Below, in pieces: positions 41,542 to 54,400 of a DNA stretch of 64,000 nucleotides. This stretch comes from Siphonodentalium dalli (taxonomy: Eukaryota; Mollusca; Scaphopoda; Gadilida; Siphonodentaliidae), in NCBI GenBank assembly GCA_032622095.1, contig CP136061.1, forward strand, positions 26,476,991 to 26,540,990, in the 5' to 3' direction. Both the position numbers and the translations under genes were made by a program. Positions within the stretch are counted from its first letter, which is position 1. The number at the start of each line of letters is the position of its first letter. Below the pieces are notes generated by a model, which was not told the origin of the DNA, did no database searches, and was given only the letters and a program-made list of their open reading frames with translations.

Positions 41542-43685
41542 CTAGGAACGTGTTAGGTTGGACATATATGAACGTTCAATTTCCAATTAAGTGAGGAGAC
41601 CATAAAAGTTAGAACTGCCCGGACTGGTCTGGTTCAAGGGAGTGCATGCAGTTTGAAATTCTAAGCTTGCGGAAACATATTATCTCACTTGTGTCGTGGG
41701 TCGCACCACCAAATATATGGTATTAATAGTCATATACAAATTGTATTGTTAGCGACATATGCGACAAATCATGACAGTTAACTCCCTAATAATCTTGCAT
41801 GTTTTTGTCGCATGATCAAGCAAGCTACATGCGAAGTGGCAGCAACAGTTTCCAATATGATTATAATGAGTCCGCGACTATATGCATACTGCAGTCCTGT
41901 GTAAATATTGAAATTAATTATGTGAAATATTGTGGATTCGTATGAGTTCACAGATAACCGGCCCTAGATACCATTTAGTTCTTAATTTCTCATGGAGCCA
42001 GTCAGCTTGGACACCAAAGTTTCAACATGATCCGTATGTCCTTCTGTATATCACACATGTAATATACGTGATTGTGTTGATAAATATGATATTTTCTTTT
42101 TCAATCGCTCGAGGAGTTGTATATAGTTTAATATAATCTTCATTTCAGGAAAGATTATATACCCACCATCCGATATATTCCGATAAATTATTTCATCCCC
42201 TGTTGACGAAAATAATCATCGATAACATTGCCGTCCTTTGCACAGGTCCCTGACACAATGTTAGCATACCAATACAAGTAACTATATATTATACGTGTAA
42301 GACGATATGTGCTTTGATGTTATGTCTAATTTTGTTTCATGGACCAGTGGTCTTTAATTAAAACACCGGCCTACGGTGACTTCTGCGAATTATTCTCGGT
42401 TCGCAACAGCTTGGGATATCCGGTTGAGTTGATGTTTTGGACCAAGTCCTACCCCTCTATTCTTCTATTCTTCAACAGCCTTTATGCCATAATCGTGGGC
42501 GGGAGTTATCGAGCTTGTATAAATTGGGATTAGGTCAAATCTACGATTTGCGAGGGCAGCCTTTCGCAGGAATGATGATATCAAACATGCGTTTCTCAGA
42601 TGTCATTTGAATGTCAAAGCAACAGGATTTTTAAATAAACAATGCCTTATTTTACAGAGAATTTAAATTTGTCGCAATATCAGAAAATGTATGTAAATAA
42701 TATATTAAACGACCGTGTCATCGCATTATCTTTTTCTATCACGGTAAATGATAAATAATTTTGACGGCCGACTAATCCCATTCAGGGGTTCGCGTGATTG
42801 CCCGGGCTCCACGTGTAAATGTAGTGTGTCTTCAATGAAAGTCTGTTATAGAAGAGTAACGGGACGGGACTCGATCCAAAACAGCATCAACCCAATCGAT
42901 ATCGCAAGCTGTTGTGACTGAGAAGACTTGGTTTATCGATAAAGTGGATATTGCATGATGGCTTCAAATAAGCCGCTAAGGGATATGCAAGCTTGATCTA
43001 AGCCTGATAAACGCCGATTACACACATGGTGAGGGGTGTCAGATTCATGTACATGTGTCTAGGCCTCAGTTTTAGTTTGTAATTTTAGCAATCGGAGAAG
43101 AAAGCACATCGGCCATATCAGTAAACATCTGCGGTATATGGTAATTTGTATTACAATGTTCACATGACGTATGCGTTGATCGGGTTTAGAACCAATTCAA
43201 TCAGAATTAGGATTTCAATCACCCGGCAGATTATGTTGGCCTATAATTAGCCACAAACTTTATCCACTGAGTCACGGCTCCCTGATATGAAAGTGAAGAT
43301 TTTCTTTCTACAGGTCCTCGATCGATATTTTGATTCTTTTGTTGTCAATAAATGTTGTATCTCTATAATTGAGTGTTCGTTATTCCCTTGACATCCAAAC
43401 GTCTATAAGGTGATTCTCAACAAAAAACGGACACTCCTATCACAACCAAATCAACGATTATGGTGCACTGTCCTCACAACAAAACTGATTTTTACCTCAT
43501 GCGAATATGGTTATTTTTGGTCTGAGATGACGATAATTTATTCATACGAGGCCTATACCGTCTCGCTTGATTCAACTGTAACGTTGAAGAAAATCCTATA
43601 GCGTTTATTCCATTGTGCATAAACGCAACAAAGACGGAGTCATCCCTAATATGATCTCACTATCGATTACCATATCCACATAGTC
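41542..43685. other. Intergenic sequence, no supported feature
   Basis: No domain-like open frame, RNA gene or repeat seen over 2.1 kb. Confidence 0.5.
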
Positions 43686-43835
43686 ACTCCATATGCATAT
43701 ACACACCACACAAATGCAGCAACTCTATGCATACATATACACCTCATCCACGACCATACAACCACATCTGGTATATCTACACCCACACATGACCATACAT
43801 CAGCGACGGTACATCAGGTATACCACAACGTTCTT

Positions 43836-44050
43836 AGTTCTTAGTTCGCCGGACCAGCACCAGTTAAGAAATGGATGTTGGTTTGCTTGCGTTCCATAGA
43901 GTATGGATGCAAGTTGGTCTGACATTTTCATGTGTGGAACGCTTTCGCGTTCCACACAAAATGTCAGACCAACTTGCATCCATACTCTATGGAACGCAAG
44001 CAAATCAACATCCATTTCTTAACTGGTGCTGGTCCGGCGAACTAAGAACT
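43836..44050. repeat. Near-perfect 215-bp palindrome (foldback element)
   Basis: The left arm 43836-43942 pairs with 43947-44050 around a TTTC loop, with one mismatch (G/A) and one 3-base indel over more than 100 bp. The outer end is AGTTCTTAGTTCGCCGGACC. A partial solo piece (GTTTGTCCGGCGAACTC) lies at about 44105. It could be a foldback or hairpin MITE, and if transcribed it would form a long double-stranded RNA. Confidence 0.95.
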
Positions 44051-44904
44051 GTTGAAGTATGTATACGAATTGTCCGAATGTCCTAATAGTCCATGATAAA
44101 CTGGTGTTTGTCCGGCGAACTCATGTGCATAACCCATTATGTTATAGGCACTCCATATATACTTACGCTCCGTGAGTGACAATCCATCTATACTCTATGC
44201 GTGCATATTCAGTATACACTTCAACTTTGACCGTACAGTCGTTACATGCACATATATGCACATCACACATAACATCCAATACAACTACTCCTTACGTATC
44301 CTTATCCCCCACCACCATCACTCAGCTAACGTATGAATACGTAGACACTCACCTCGACAACACATCAACACAGACTACACATGTGCATCTCACCCACAAC
44401 CACAAATTCACTTCATATATGTCTAAACACCACACATATGGCCATGTATATACACATATACACCATATCATTACCTCAAGGCCAAACATTGTACATAAGA
44501 TAGATAGTATATATAGATAGAGTTTGTTGTGTGATATTCCATTTCTCGTATTGTAATTGCTTGGGTTAATTGTATAGATAAGCACAATACATGGGAGACA
44601 TAAGTTATATAGTGCAAGAGAACACAAACATAATTAACAAGATCATATTCTTAATTGGTTATGACTGGTAGCTACCATTGTGAGTGAGGGATAATCAGAC
44701 CAGTATCATTATATATTAAGCTATAGAATGATACACGTCATAAACAAGCGTATCGTGGTATCTCAGACCTTATATGGACATGTGATACACCGACACTAGG
44801 AAATAACTATCCGTTCTCTGTAGCGGGGTCTTGACTTATCCGGGAACCTTGCTACCACCAACACCTACGTTCATCCACCTAATTTTTTTGCTTATCGACA
44901 GAGA

Positions 44905-45115
44905 CTTACTTAAGAATAGAAAGTTATCAAACCCTATGGACATCTTATTTTGTTCCCGAATCACGGCCAATCAACCCATCTACACCAGCTTCGGAACAGT
45001 GGTGCCGTAGCAGTCAACCAAAACTTAAGAACATAATGTTATCAAAACCCATGGACTTCTGATTATGTTCCCGAATCACGGCCAAACAATCCATCTACAC
45101 TAGCTTCGGGAAAGT
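44905..45115. repeat. About 100-bp direct repeat x2, diverged
   Basis: TGTTCCCGAATCACGGCCAA, flanked by CCATGGAC..CT(G/T)AT and CATCTACAC(C/T)AGCTTCGG, occurs at about 44952 and 45067. Confidence 0.8.
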
Positions 45116-45419
45116 ACACCCACACATGACACTCCTTGTATACCTATTCACCTCTCAGATGACCACATATCCACTCAGTGTCTAACCATACACCTCATCG
45201 CTGCCATGCAGTCACAACAGACATACATGTGCAACCCCACATGACCATATAGTCACTGCGATATTCACCCCCTCATCACTATACAATAACTCCATGTATG
45301 CATATTCACCTCACCTATGACAATACAGCCTCTCCCTGTATACATACTCACACCAACGACGACAATATAGCCATGCAAGATATATATTTACACCCAGTCT
45401 TTGACCATACATTCATATT

Positions 45420-45423
<4 letters not shown>

Positions 45424-45474
<51 letters not shown>

Positions 45475-45510
45475 ATATATATGCACCCCACCAAAGGCCA
45501 TATAACCCGT

Positions 45511-45542
<32 letters not shown>
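45424..45542. repeat. (TA)n-(GT)n-(AT)n compound microsatellites
   Basis: TA run 45424-45456, GT run to about 45474, AT to about 45482, then a second AT run at about 45513-45542. Confidence 0.98.
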
Positions 45543-45544
<2 letters not shown>

Positions 45545-45930
45545 ATACACTGAACCCTCAGCTGGTGACCATATCCAGACTTGCATACATGTATGCCCAT
45601 ACACGTCACACATAGTCATGCAACCACTCCCCGTATACCTATAGCCTCGCCAGATACACAGATACACCCACCATTGCCAACAATGACACTCCCTCTATGA
45701 CAATATGCCTCACCAATGACCATATGGCTACCTCGTGTATGCATATATACTTGAACCATGACCATACAGCCGCTCCCTCTTTATCCATGAGGACACAGCC
45801 AACACATGTATGCATATAAACCTACCAATGGAAATTTACCAACTCCAACTATACCGATACACCCTACCATAACCAAACAATACCTTCATGTATACCAGCA
45901 CACCCCACGGATGATTGCACAGCCGCTCCA

Positions 45931-46624
45931 TCATCTATTTAATTGATTGGCGTGCTTTCGAACCCGTGTACTGTTATCACATGTTAAATATAAGCCTGAT
46001 TATGGATTTCAATCTGATTGATTTTCTGTGTGATATATTTCCCTGTTTTATAATCAATGTTAGAAATATGTATGTAAATTAAGATTTCGATTAAATTTTG
46101 TACATGACCATCGACATTTTGGCAGCCATCTTGGACCTGGTGACAATTCTTAAATTCACCTTATATGTATTTTCATACTTATATCTATTTGTGCTTTTTT
46201 CTAAATATTTCTCGAATGATGGATTATTTAGTAAAGTTTGCATTGTGCAATATTGTTATTGGAATGTGTTGTGTTGGTTGAATATAATTTATGGGGTGGA
46301 GTTTTATTAGTTACCTTTATTCTTTCACGTTGAGTCTGTACATAACTCCGCATGCATGCATGGTAGATATACTCGGAGTATTTATCACCTTGCATTTAGT
46401 TTCAACGATTGAGCAATTGAAACATTTTATTTCGAATTTTGGCAATTTTAAGGCTGATTTTCAAAAATTGAAATACAAAAAACAATACATAATATTACTT
46501 TCAGTGTACAGTTTAATTCTTACTTAATTTGATCACATAAAACGATTCAGACTCAATTTGATGTGATAATTTTCGCATTAGATGACATAGTTAGACACTA
46601 GCGTAAAATACTAAAACAATCCTC
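45931..46624. other. Intergenic sequence, no supported feature
   Basis: Hydrophobic 70-78 codon frames occur at 46098-46527, but without motif or splice context. Confidence 0.5.
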
Positions 46625-48540
46625 CTCACCATGCCAGCATTATCATCATCATCTACTCCCCACCTTCATATTCATATAATCATATTCATCATATCATCAT
46701 CAGCCTACACACAATACTCCGCATCATATCGCAATCTTCCAACTCCCCGTCCCCTCATGATACTCAGCATATCATCACCCTACTGCCGCCCTCCTCATCA
46801 TGATGTCATCATCATCATACTACACCCCATCATCATATTATCAACATCATCGTAATCATCTGCCTACTCCTCGTCCCCATACTAATCATATCATCATCCT
46901 ACTCCGCATCACCCTCCTCACAATACCAACATCATCATCATACTCCCCATCCTCCTCATCATACCAGCATCATATTAGTCATCACCAACTGCCTACTCCT
47001 CGTCACCATACTCATCATATCATCATCCTACTCCCCACCACCCTCCTCACAATACAAACATCATCATCATACTCCACATCCTCATCATACCAGCATCATC
47101 ATAGTCACCACCATCTGCCTACTCCTCGTCCCCATACTCATCATATCATCATCCTACTCCCCACCACCCTCCTCACAATACAAACATCATCACCATACTC
47201 CCCATCCCCCTCATCATACCAGCATCATCATAGTCATCACCATCTGCCTACTCCTCGTCCCCATACTCATCATATCATCACCCTACTCCCCACCACCCTC
47301 CTCACAATACAAACATCTTCATAGTCATCTCCATCTGCCTACTCCTCGTCCCCATACTAATCATATCATCATCCTACTCCCCACCACCCTCCTCACAATA
47401 CAAACATCATCATCATACTCCCCATCCTCATCATCATACCAGCATCATATTAGTCATCACCATCTGCCTACTCCTCGTCACCATACTCATCATATCATCA
47501 TCCTACTCCCCACCACCCTCCTCACAATACAAACATCATCATCATACTCCCCATCCTCATCATCATACCAGCATCATATTAGTCATCACCATCTGCCTAC
47601 TCCTCGTCACCATACTCGTCATATCATCATCCTACTCCCCACCACCCTCCTCACAATACCAACATCATCATCATACTCCACATCCTCATCATACCAGCAT
47701 CATCATAGTCATCACCATATGCCTACTCCTCGTCCCCATACTAATCATATCATCACCCTACTCCCCACCACCCTCCTCATCATACCAGCATCATCATAGT
47801 CATCACCATCTGCCTACTCCTCGTCCCCATACTCATCATATCATCATCCTACTCCCCACCACCCTCCTCATAATACAAACATCATCATCATACTACCCAT
47901 CCTCCTCATCATACCAGCATCATCATAGTCACCACCATATGCCTACTCCTCGTCCCCATACTAATCATATCATCATCCTACTCCCCACCACCCTCCTCAT
48001 AATACAAACATCATCATCATACTACCCATCCTCCTCATCATACCAGCATCATCATAGTCATCACCATCTGCCTACTCCTCGTCCCCATACTCATCATATC
48101 ATCACCCTACTCCCCACCACCCTCCTCACAATACAAACATCATCATAGTCATCACCATCTGCCTACACCTCGTCCCCATACTCATCATATCATCATCCTA
48201 CTCCCCACCACCCTCCTCACAATACAAACATCATCATTATACTCCCCATCCTCCTCATCATACCAGCATCATCATAGTCATCACCATCTGCCTACTCCTC
48301 GTCCCCATACTCATCATATCATCACCCTACTCCCCACCACCCTCCTCACAATACAAACATCATCATAGTCATCACCATCTGCCTACTCCTCGTCCCCATA
48401 CTAATCATATCATCATCCTACTCCCCACCACCCTCCTCACAATACAAACATCATCATCATACTCCCCATCCTCCTCATCATACCAGCATAATCATCATAC
48501 TCCCCACCCTCCTCATCATACCAGCATCATCATCATTATC
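46625..48540. repeat. CAT-rich tandem array, 14 units of about 129 or 91 bp
   Basis: The marker TGCCTACTCCTCGTC recurs near 46861, 46990, 47116, 47245, 47336, 47465, 47593, 47720, 47811, 47940, 48069, 48159, 48288 and 48379. Steps are about 129 or about 91 bp, the short form lacking one internal 38-bp block. The plus strand is almost free of G outside the marker. Open frames here are repeat shadows. Confidence 0.9.
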
Positions 48541-50870
48541 CTACTCCTCATCACCATCACCACACCACCCCCTCATCATATCATCATATCATCAGCAGTA
48601 ACACCATCCCCCTCATCATAGCTCCAACATCATCATCCTACTTCCAATCCTCCTCATCCTATATCATTATCATCCTACTACCCATCCTCCTCTTCATGCC
48701 ACCATCATCATCACCATCCTCGTCGTCATATCATCATCATATCATCAGCAGCATACACCATCCTCCTCATCATAGCTCCAACATCATCATCCTACTTCCA
48801 ATCCTCCTCATCCTATATCACTGTCATCCTACTACCCATCCTCCTCATCATGCCACCATCATCATCACCATCCTCGTCATCATATCTTCATCATATCATC
48901 AGCAGCATACACCATCCTCCTCATCCTATATCATTGTCATCCTACTACCCATCCTCCTCATCCTATATCATTGTCATCATACTACCCATCCCCCTCATCC
49001 TATATCATTGTCATCATACTACCCATCCCCCTCATCCTATATCATTATCATCCTACTACCCATCCTCCTCATCCTATATCATTATCATCCTACTACCCAT
49101 CCTCCTCATCCTATATCATTGTCATCCTACTACCCATCCTCCTCATCATACCAGCATCATCGTCACCATCCTCCTCATCCTATATCATTATCATCCTACG
49201 ACCCATCCTCCTCATCCTATATCATTATCATCATACGACCCATCCTCCTCATCATGCCACCATCATCATCACCATCCTCGTCATCATATCAGCTTACTCC
49301 TCATCATCATACTCATCATATCATCATTATCATACTGCTCATCATATCATCATTATCATCCTGCTCATCATATCATCATTATCATCCTCCTCATCATATC
49401 ATCATTATCATCCACCTCATCATATCATCATTATCATCCTGCTCATCATATCATCATTATCATCCTCCTCATCATATCATCATTATCACCCTGCTCATCA
49501 TATCATCATTATCATCCTGCTCATCATATCATCATTATCATCCTGCTCATCAAATCATCATTATCACCCTGCTCATCATATCATCATTATCATCCTCCTC
49601 ATCATATCATCATTATCACCCTGCTCATCATATCATCATTATCACCCTGCTCATCATATCATCATTATCATCCTGCTCATCATATCATCATTATCATCCT
49701 GCTCATCATATCATCATCATTATCGTTCTACTCCCCACCCTCCTCCTCATCATATCACCATTATCATCCTCCTCATCATATCATCATTATCATCCTCATC
49801 ATATCATCATTATCATCCTGCTCATCATATCATCATTATCATCCTCCGCATCATATCATCATTATCATCCTGCTCATCATATCATCATCATTATCGTTCT
49901 ACTCCCCACCCTCCTCCTCATCATATCACCATTATCATCCTCCTCATCATATCATCATTATCATCCTCATCATATCATCATTATCATCCTGCTCATCATA
50001 TCATCATTATCATCCTGCTCATCATATCATCATTATCAGCCTCCTCATCATATCACCATTATCATCCTCCTCATCATATCATCATTATCATCCTGCTCAT
50101 CATATCATCATCATTATCGTACTACTCCCCACCCTCCTCCTCATCATATCATCATCATTATCGTACTACTCCCCACCCTCCTCCTCATCATATCATCATC
50201 ATTATCGTACTACTCCCCACCCTCCTCCTCATCATATCATCATCATTATCGTACTACTCCCCACCCTCCTCCTCATCATATCATCATCATTATCGTACTA
50301 CTCCCCACCCTCCTCCTCATCATATCATCATCATTATCGTACTACTCCCCACCCTCCTCCTCATCATATCATCATTATCATCCTCCTCATCATATCATCA
50401 TTATCATCCTGCTCATCATATCATCATTATCATCCTGCTCATCATATCATCATTATCATCCTCATCATCATATCATCATTATCATCCTGCTCATCATATC
50501 ATCATTATCATACTGCTCATCATATCATCATTATCATCCTGCTCATCATATCATCATTATCATCCTCATCATCATATCATCATTATCATCCTGCTCATCA
50601 TATCATCATTATCATACTGCTCATCATATCATCATTATCATCCTGCTCATCATATCATCATTATCATCCTCCTCATCATATCATCATTATCATCCACCTC
50701 ATCATATCATCATTATCATCCTGCTCATCATATCATCATTATCATCCTCCTCATCATATCATCATTATCATCCACCTCATCATATCATCATCATTATCGT
50801 TCTACTCCCCATCATCCTCCTCATCATATCGTGATTATCATAATAATCCTTCTCATCGTATCATCCTCTC
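48541..50870. repeat. 26-bp (TCATCATATCATCATTATCATCCTGC) array and relatives
   Basis: From about 49315 the units are TCATCATATCATCATTATCA plus TCCTGC (26 bp). A larger variant block with GTACTACTCCCCACCCTCCT recurs at 50100-50370. Left of 49315 are related units with TATATCATTATCATCCTACT. Because 26 is not a multiple of 3 and the unit lacks forward stops, all three plus frames are open for about 700 codons. Confidence 0.95.
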
Positions 50871-50907
50871 TACCTCCTCATGGTCATCACTATTTGTCTT
50901 TATATTG

Positions 50908-51449
50908 TTATTCGTCTTTACACTCACGATTTAGAAACTGTTGTAATATTATATCTAACTTTACTAAGTTTGCACCCAAGGTGACGTGTATACCGTCACA
51001 GCTAAAAATAATGTCCATGATGTTGTACATATCCAGCCACGCCCACGAGGTGTTCTCCAGAAAAGAACTGATTGCGTAATTATAGTTCTGAACACGTTCC
51101 GGATTCTGCCACTTGTAGTACTTCTGACCATTTCTATGCCCGGTTTTGTGTGATCCCAACCAGAGCACTCGCGGCCATTTGTCTCCGTTCACAGCCTTCG
51201 AAATGACGTGTTCAATAACACGCGCGCTTTCGTATTGAGCGTGAATGCCATACATAATTGTTATATACACTCCAGATCGATTCATAACTTGGCCTATCAC
51301 ACTTGCTGCAGACCGGTCTGTGGTATAATTAAATAATTTATGGTATGTCACATTTAAAGTCCCACCACAAAGCTGTGTGCTGTTGTGTTTCATTGACATG
51401 TCGGTCTCACACGCCTTGCTGTGATAAGCTCGCAATCCGCATGTTTTAT
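50908..51449 (-). CDS. Terminal exon of a probable SGNH/NXPE-like hydrolase gene
   Basis: A minus-strand exon with acceptor CGTTCTTATTCTTCCAG (AG at 51451-51450), opening with two bases of a split codon (phase 1), stop TAA at 50910-50908. It encodes about 180 residues. Visible are Cys-rich starts (KTCGLRAY, LCGGTLNVTYH), a GVYITIMYGIHAQYESARV strand/helix, KWPRVLWLGSHKTG, and near the C terminus CDGIHVTLGANLVKLD. The Asp (50997-50995) and His (50988-50986) fit the D-x-x-H catalytic pair of SGNH-type esterases such as the NXPE/PC-esterase group. Five or more N-glycosylation sequons suggest a secretory protein. The GDS serine block must lie in upstream exons to the right. Family assignment is from motif memory. 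Confidence 0.5.
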
Positions 51450-54400
51450 CTGGAAGAATAAGAACGAAGAGGTATATACTCATTATGATCCCCCAAGGAG
51501 AGGTATATACTCATTATGACCCCCCAAGGAGAGGTATATACTCATTATGATCCCCCAATAAGAACGGAGAGGTATATACTCATTATGATCCCCCAAGGAG
51601 AGGTATATAATCATTATGATCTCCCAAGGAGAGGTATATACTCATTATGATCCCCCAAGGAGAGGTATATACTCATTATGATCCCCCAAGGAGAGGTATA
51701 TACTTATTATGATCCCACAACAAGAACGGAGAGGTATATACTCATTATGATCTCCCAATAAGAACGGAGAGGTATATACTCATTATGATCCCCAAGGAGA
51801 GGTATATACTCATTATGATCCCACAACAAGAACGGAGAGTTATATACTCATTATGATCCCCCAAGGAGAGGTATATACTCATTATGATCCCCCAAGGAGA
51901 GGTATATACTCATTATGATCCCACAATAAGAACGGAGAGGTATATACTCATTATGATCCCCCAAGGAGAGGTATATACTCATTATGATCCCCCAAGGAGA
52001 GGTATATACTCATTATGATCCCCAAGGAGAGGTATATACTCATTATGATCCCACAAGGAGAGGTATATACTCATTATGATCTCCCAATAAGAACGGAGAG
52101 GTATATACTCATTATGATACCCCAAGGAGAGGTATATACTCATTATGATCCACCAAGCAGAGGTATATACTCATTATGACCCCCAAGGAGAGGTTTATAC
52201 TCATTATGATCCCCCAATAAGAACGGAGAGGTATATACTCATTATGATCCCCCAAGGAGAGGTATATACTCATTATGACCGCCCAAGGAGAGGTATATAC
52301 TCATTATGATCCCCCAAGGAGAGGTATATACTCATTATGATCCCACAAGGAGAGGTATATACTCATTATGATCCCCCGAGGAGAGGTATATACTCATTAC
52401 GATCACCCAAGGAGAGGTATATACTCATTATGATCCCCCAATGAGAGGTATATACTCATTATGATCCCCCAAGGAGAGGTATATACTCATTATGATCCCC
52501 CAATGAGAGGTATATACTCATTATGATCCCCCAAGGAGAGGTATATACTCATTATGATCCCCCAATAAGAACGGAGAGGTATATACTCATTATGATCCCC
52601 CAATAAGAACGGAGAGGTATATACTCATTATGATCCCCCAATGAGAGGTATATACTCATTATGATCCCACAAGGAGAGGTATATACTCATTATGCTCCCC
52701 CAAGGAGAGGTAAATACTCATTATGATCCCCCAAGGAGAGGTATATACTCATTATGATCCCCCAAGGAGAGGTATATACTCATTATGATCCCACAAGGAG
52801 AGGTATACACTCATTATGCTCCCCCAAGGAGAGGTAAATACTCATTATGATCCCCCAAGGAGAGGTATATACTCATTATGATCCCCAAGGAGAGGTATAT
52901 ACTCATTATGATCCCCCAATGAGAGGTATATACTCATTATGATCCCTCAAGGAGAGGTATATACTCATTATGATCCCCCAATAAGAACGGAGAGGTATAT
53001 ACTCATTATGATCCCCCAATGAGAGGTATATACTCATTATGATCCCCCAAGGAGAGGTATATACTCATTATGATCCCACAAGGAGAGGTATATACTCATT
53101 ATGATCCCCCAAGGAGAGGTATATACTCATTATGATCCCCCAATAAGAACGGAGAGGTATATACTCATTATGATCCCCCAAGGAGAGGTATATACTCATT
53201 ATGATCCCCCAAGTAGAGGTATATACTCATTATGATCCCCCAAGAAGAGGTATATACTCATTATGATATCCCAATGAGAGGTATATACTCATTATGATCC
53301 CACAATGAGAGGTATATACTCATTATGATCCCCCAAGGAGAGGTATATACTCATTATGATCCCACAATGAGAGGAATATACTCATTATGATCCCCCAAGG
53401 AGAGGCATATACTCATTATGATCCCACAAGGAGAGGTATATACTCATTATGATCCCACAACGAGAGGTATATACTCATTATGATCCAACAAGGAGAGGTA
53501 TATACTCATTATGATCCCACAAGGAGAGGTATATACTCATTATGATCCCCCAATGAGAGGTATATACTCATTATGATCCCACAAGGAGAGGTATATACTT
53601 ATTATGATCCCCCAAGGAGAGGTATATACTCATTATGATCCCACAAGGAGAGGTATATACTCATTATGATCCCACAAGGAGAGGTATATACTCATTATGA
53701 TCCCACAAGGAGAGGTATATACTCATTATGATCCCACAAGGAGAGGTATATACTCATTATGATCCCCCAAGGAGAGGTATATACTCATTATGATCCCCCA
53801 AGGAGAGGTATATACTCATTATGATCCCACAAGGAGAGGTATATACTCATTATGACCCCACAAGGAGAGGTATATACTCATTATGATCCCCCAATGAGAG
53901 GTATATACTCATTATGATCCCACAAGGAGAGGTATATACTCATTATGATCCCCCAAGGAGAGGTATATACTCATTATGATCCCCCAATGAGAGGTATATA
54001 CTCATTATGATCCCACAATGAGAGGTATATACTCATTATGATCCCCCAAGGAGAGGTATATACTCATTATGATCCCACAAGGAGAGGTATATACTCATTA
54101 TGATCCCACAAGGAGAGGTATATACTCATTATGATCCCACAATGAGAGGTATATACTCATTATGATCCCACAAGGAGAGGTATATACTCATTATGATCCC
54201 CCAAGGAGAGGTATATACTCATTATGATCCCCCAAGGAGAGGTATATACTCATTATGATCCCCCAAGGAGAGGTATATACTCATTATGATCCCACAAGGA
54301 GAGGTATATACTCATTATGATCCCCCAAGGAGAGGTATATACTCATTATGATCCCCCAAGGAGAGGTATATACTCATTATGATCCCCCAAGGAGAGGTAT

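Larger units (their letters stand above)
43686..45930. repeat. Degenerate minisatellite with units of about 55-60 bp, interrupted
   Basis: Loose units around CATGACCATACAGCCACTCC plus ATGCATATACACCTCACC occupy 43686-43830, about 44160-44470 and 45110-45930. A large palindrome (43836-44050) and unique or duplicated DNA (44480-45110) lie between them. The strand is poor in G. Confidence 0.65.

Noticed and set aside
48696-51079. Three overlapping plus-strand open frames of about 700 codons each
   Set aside because: They are the same 26-bp repeat read in three frames, with a 26-residue period, low complexity and no start context. This is an artefact of tandem DNA.
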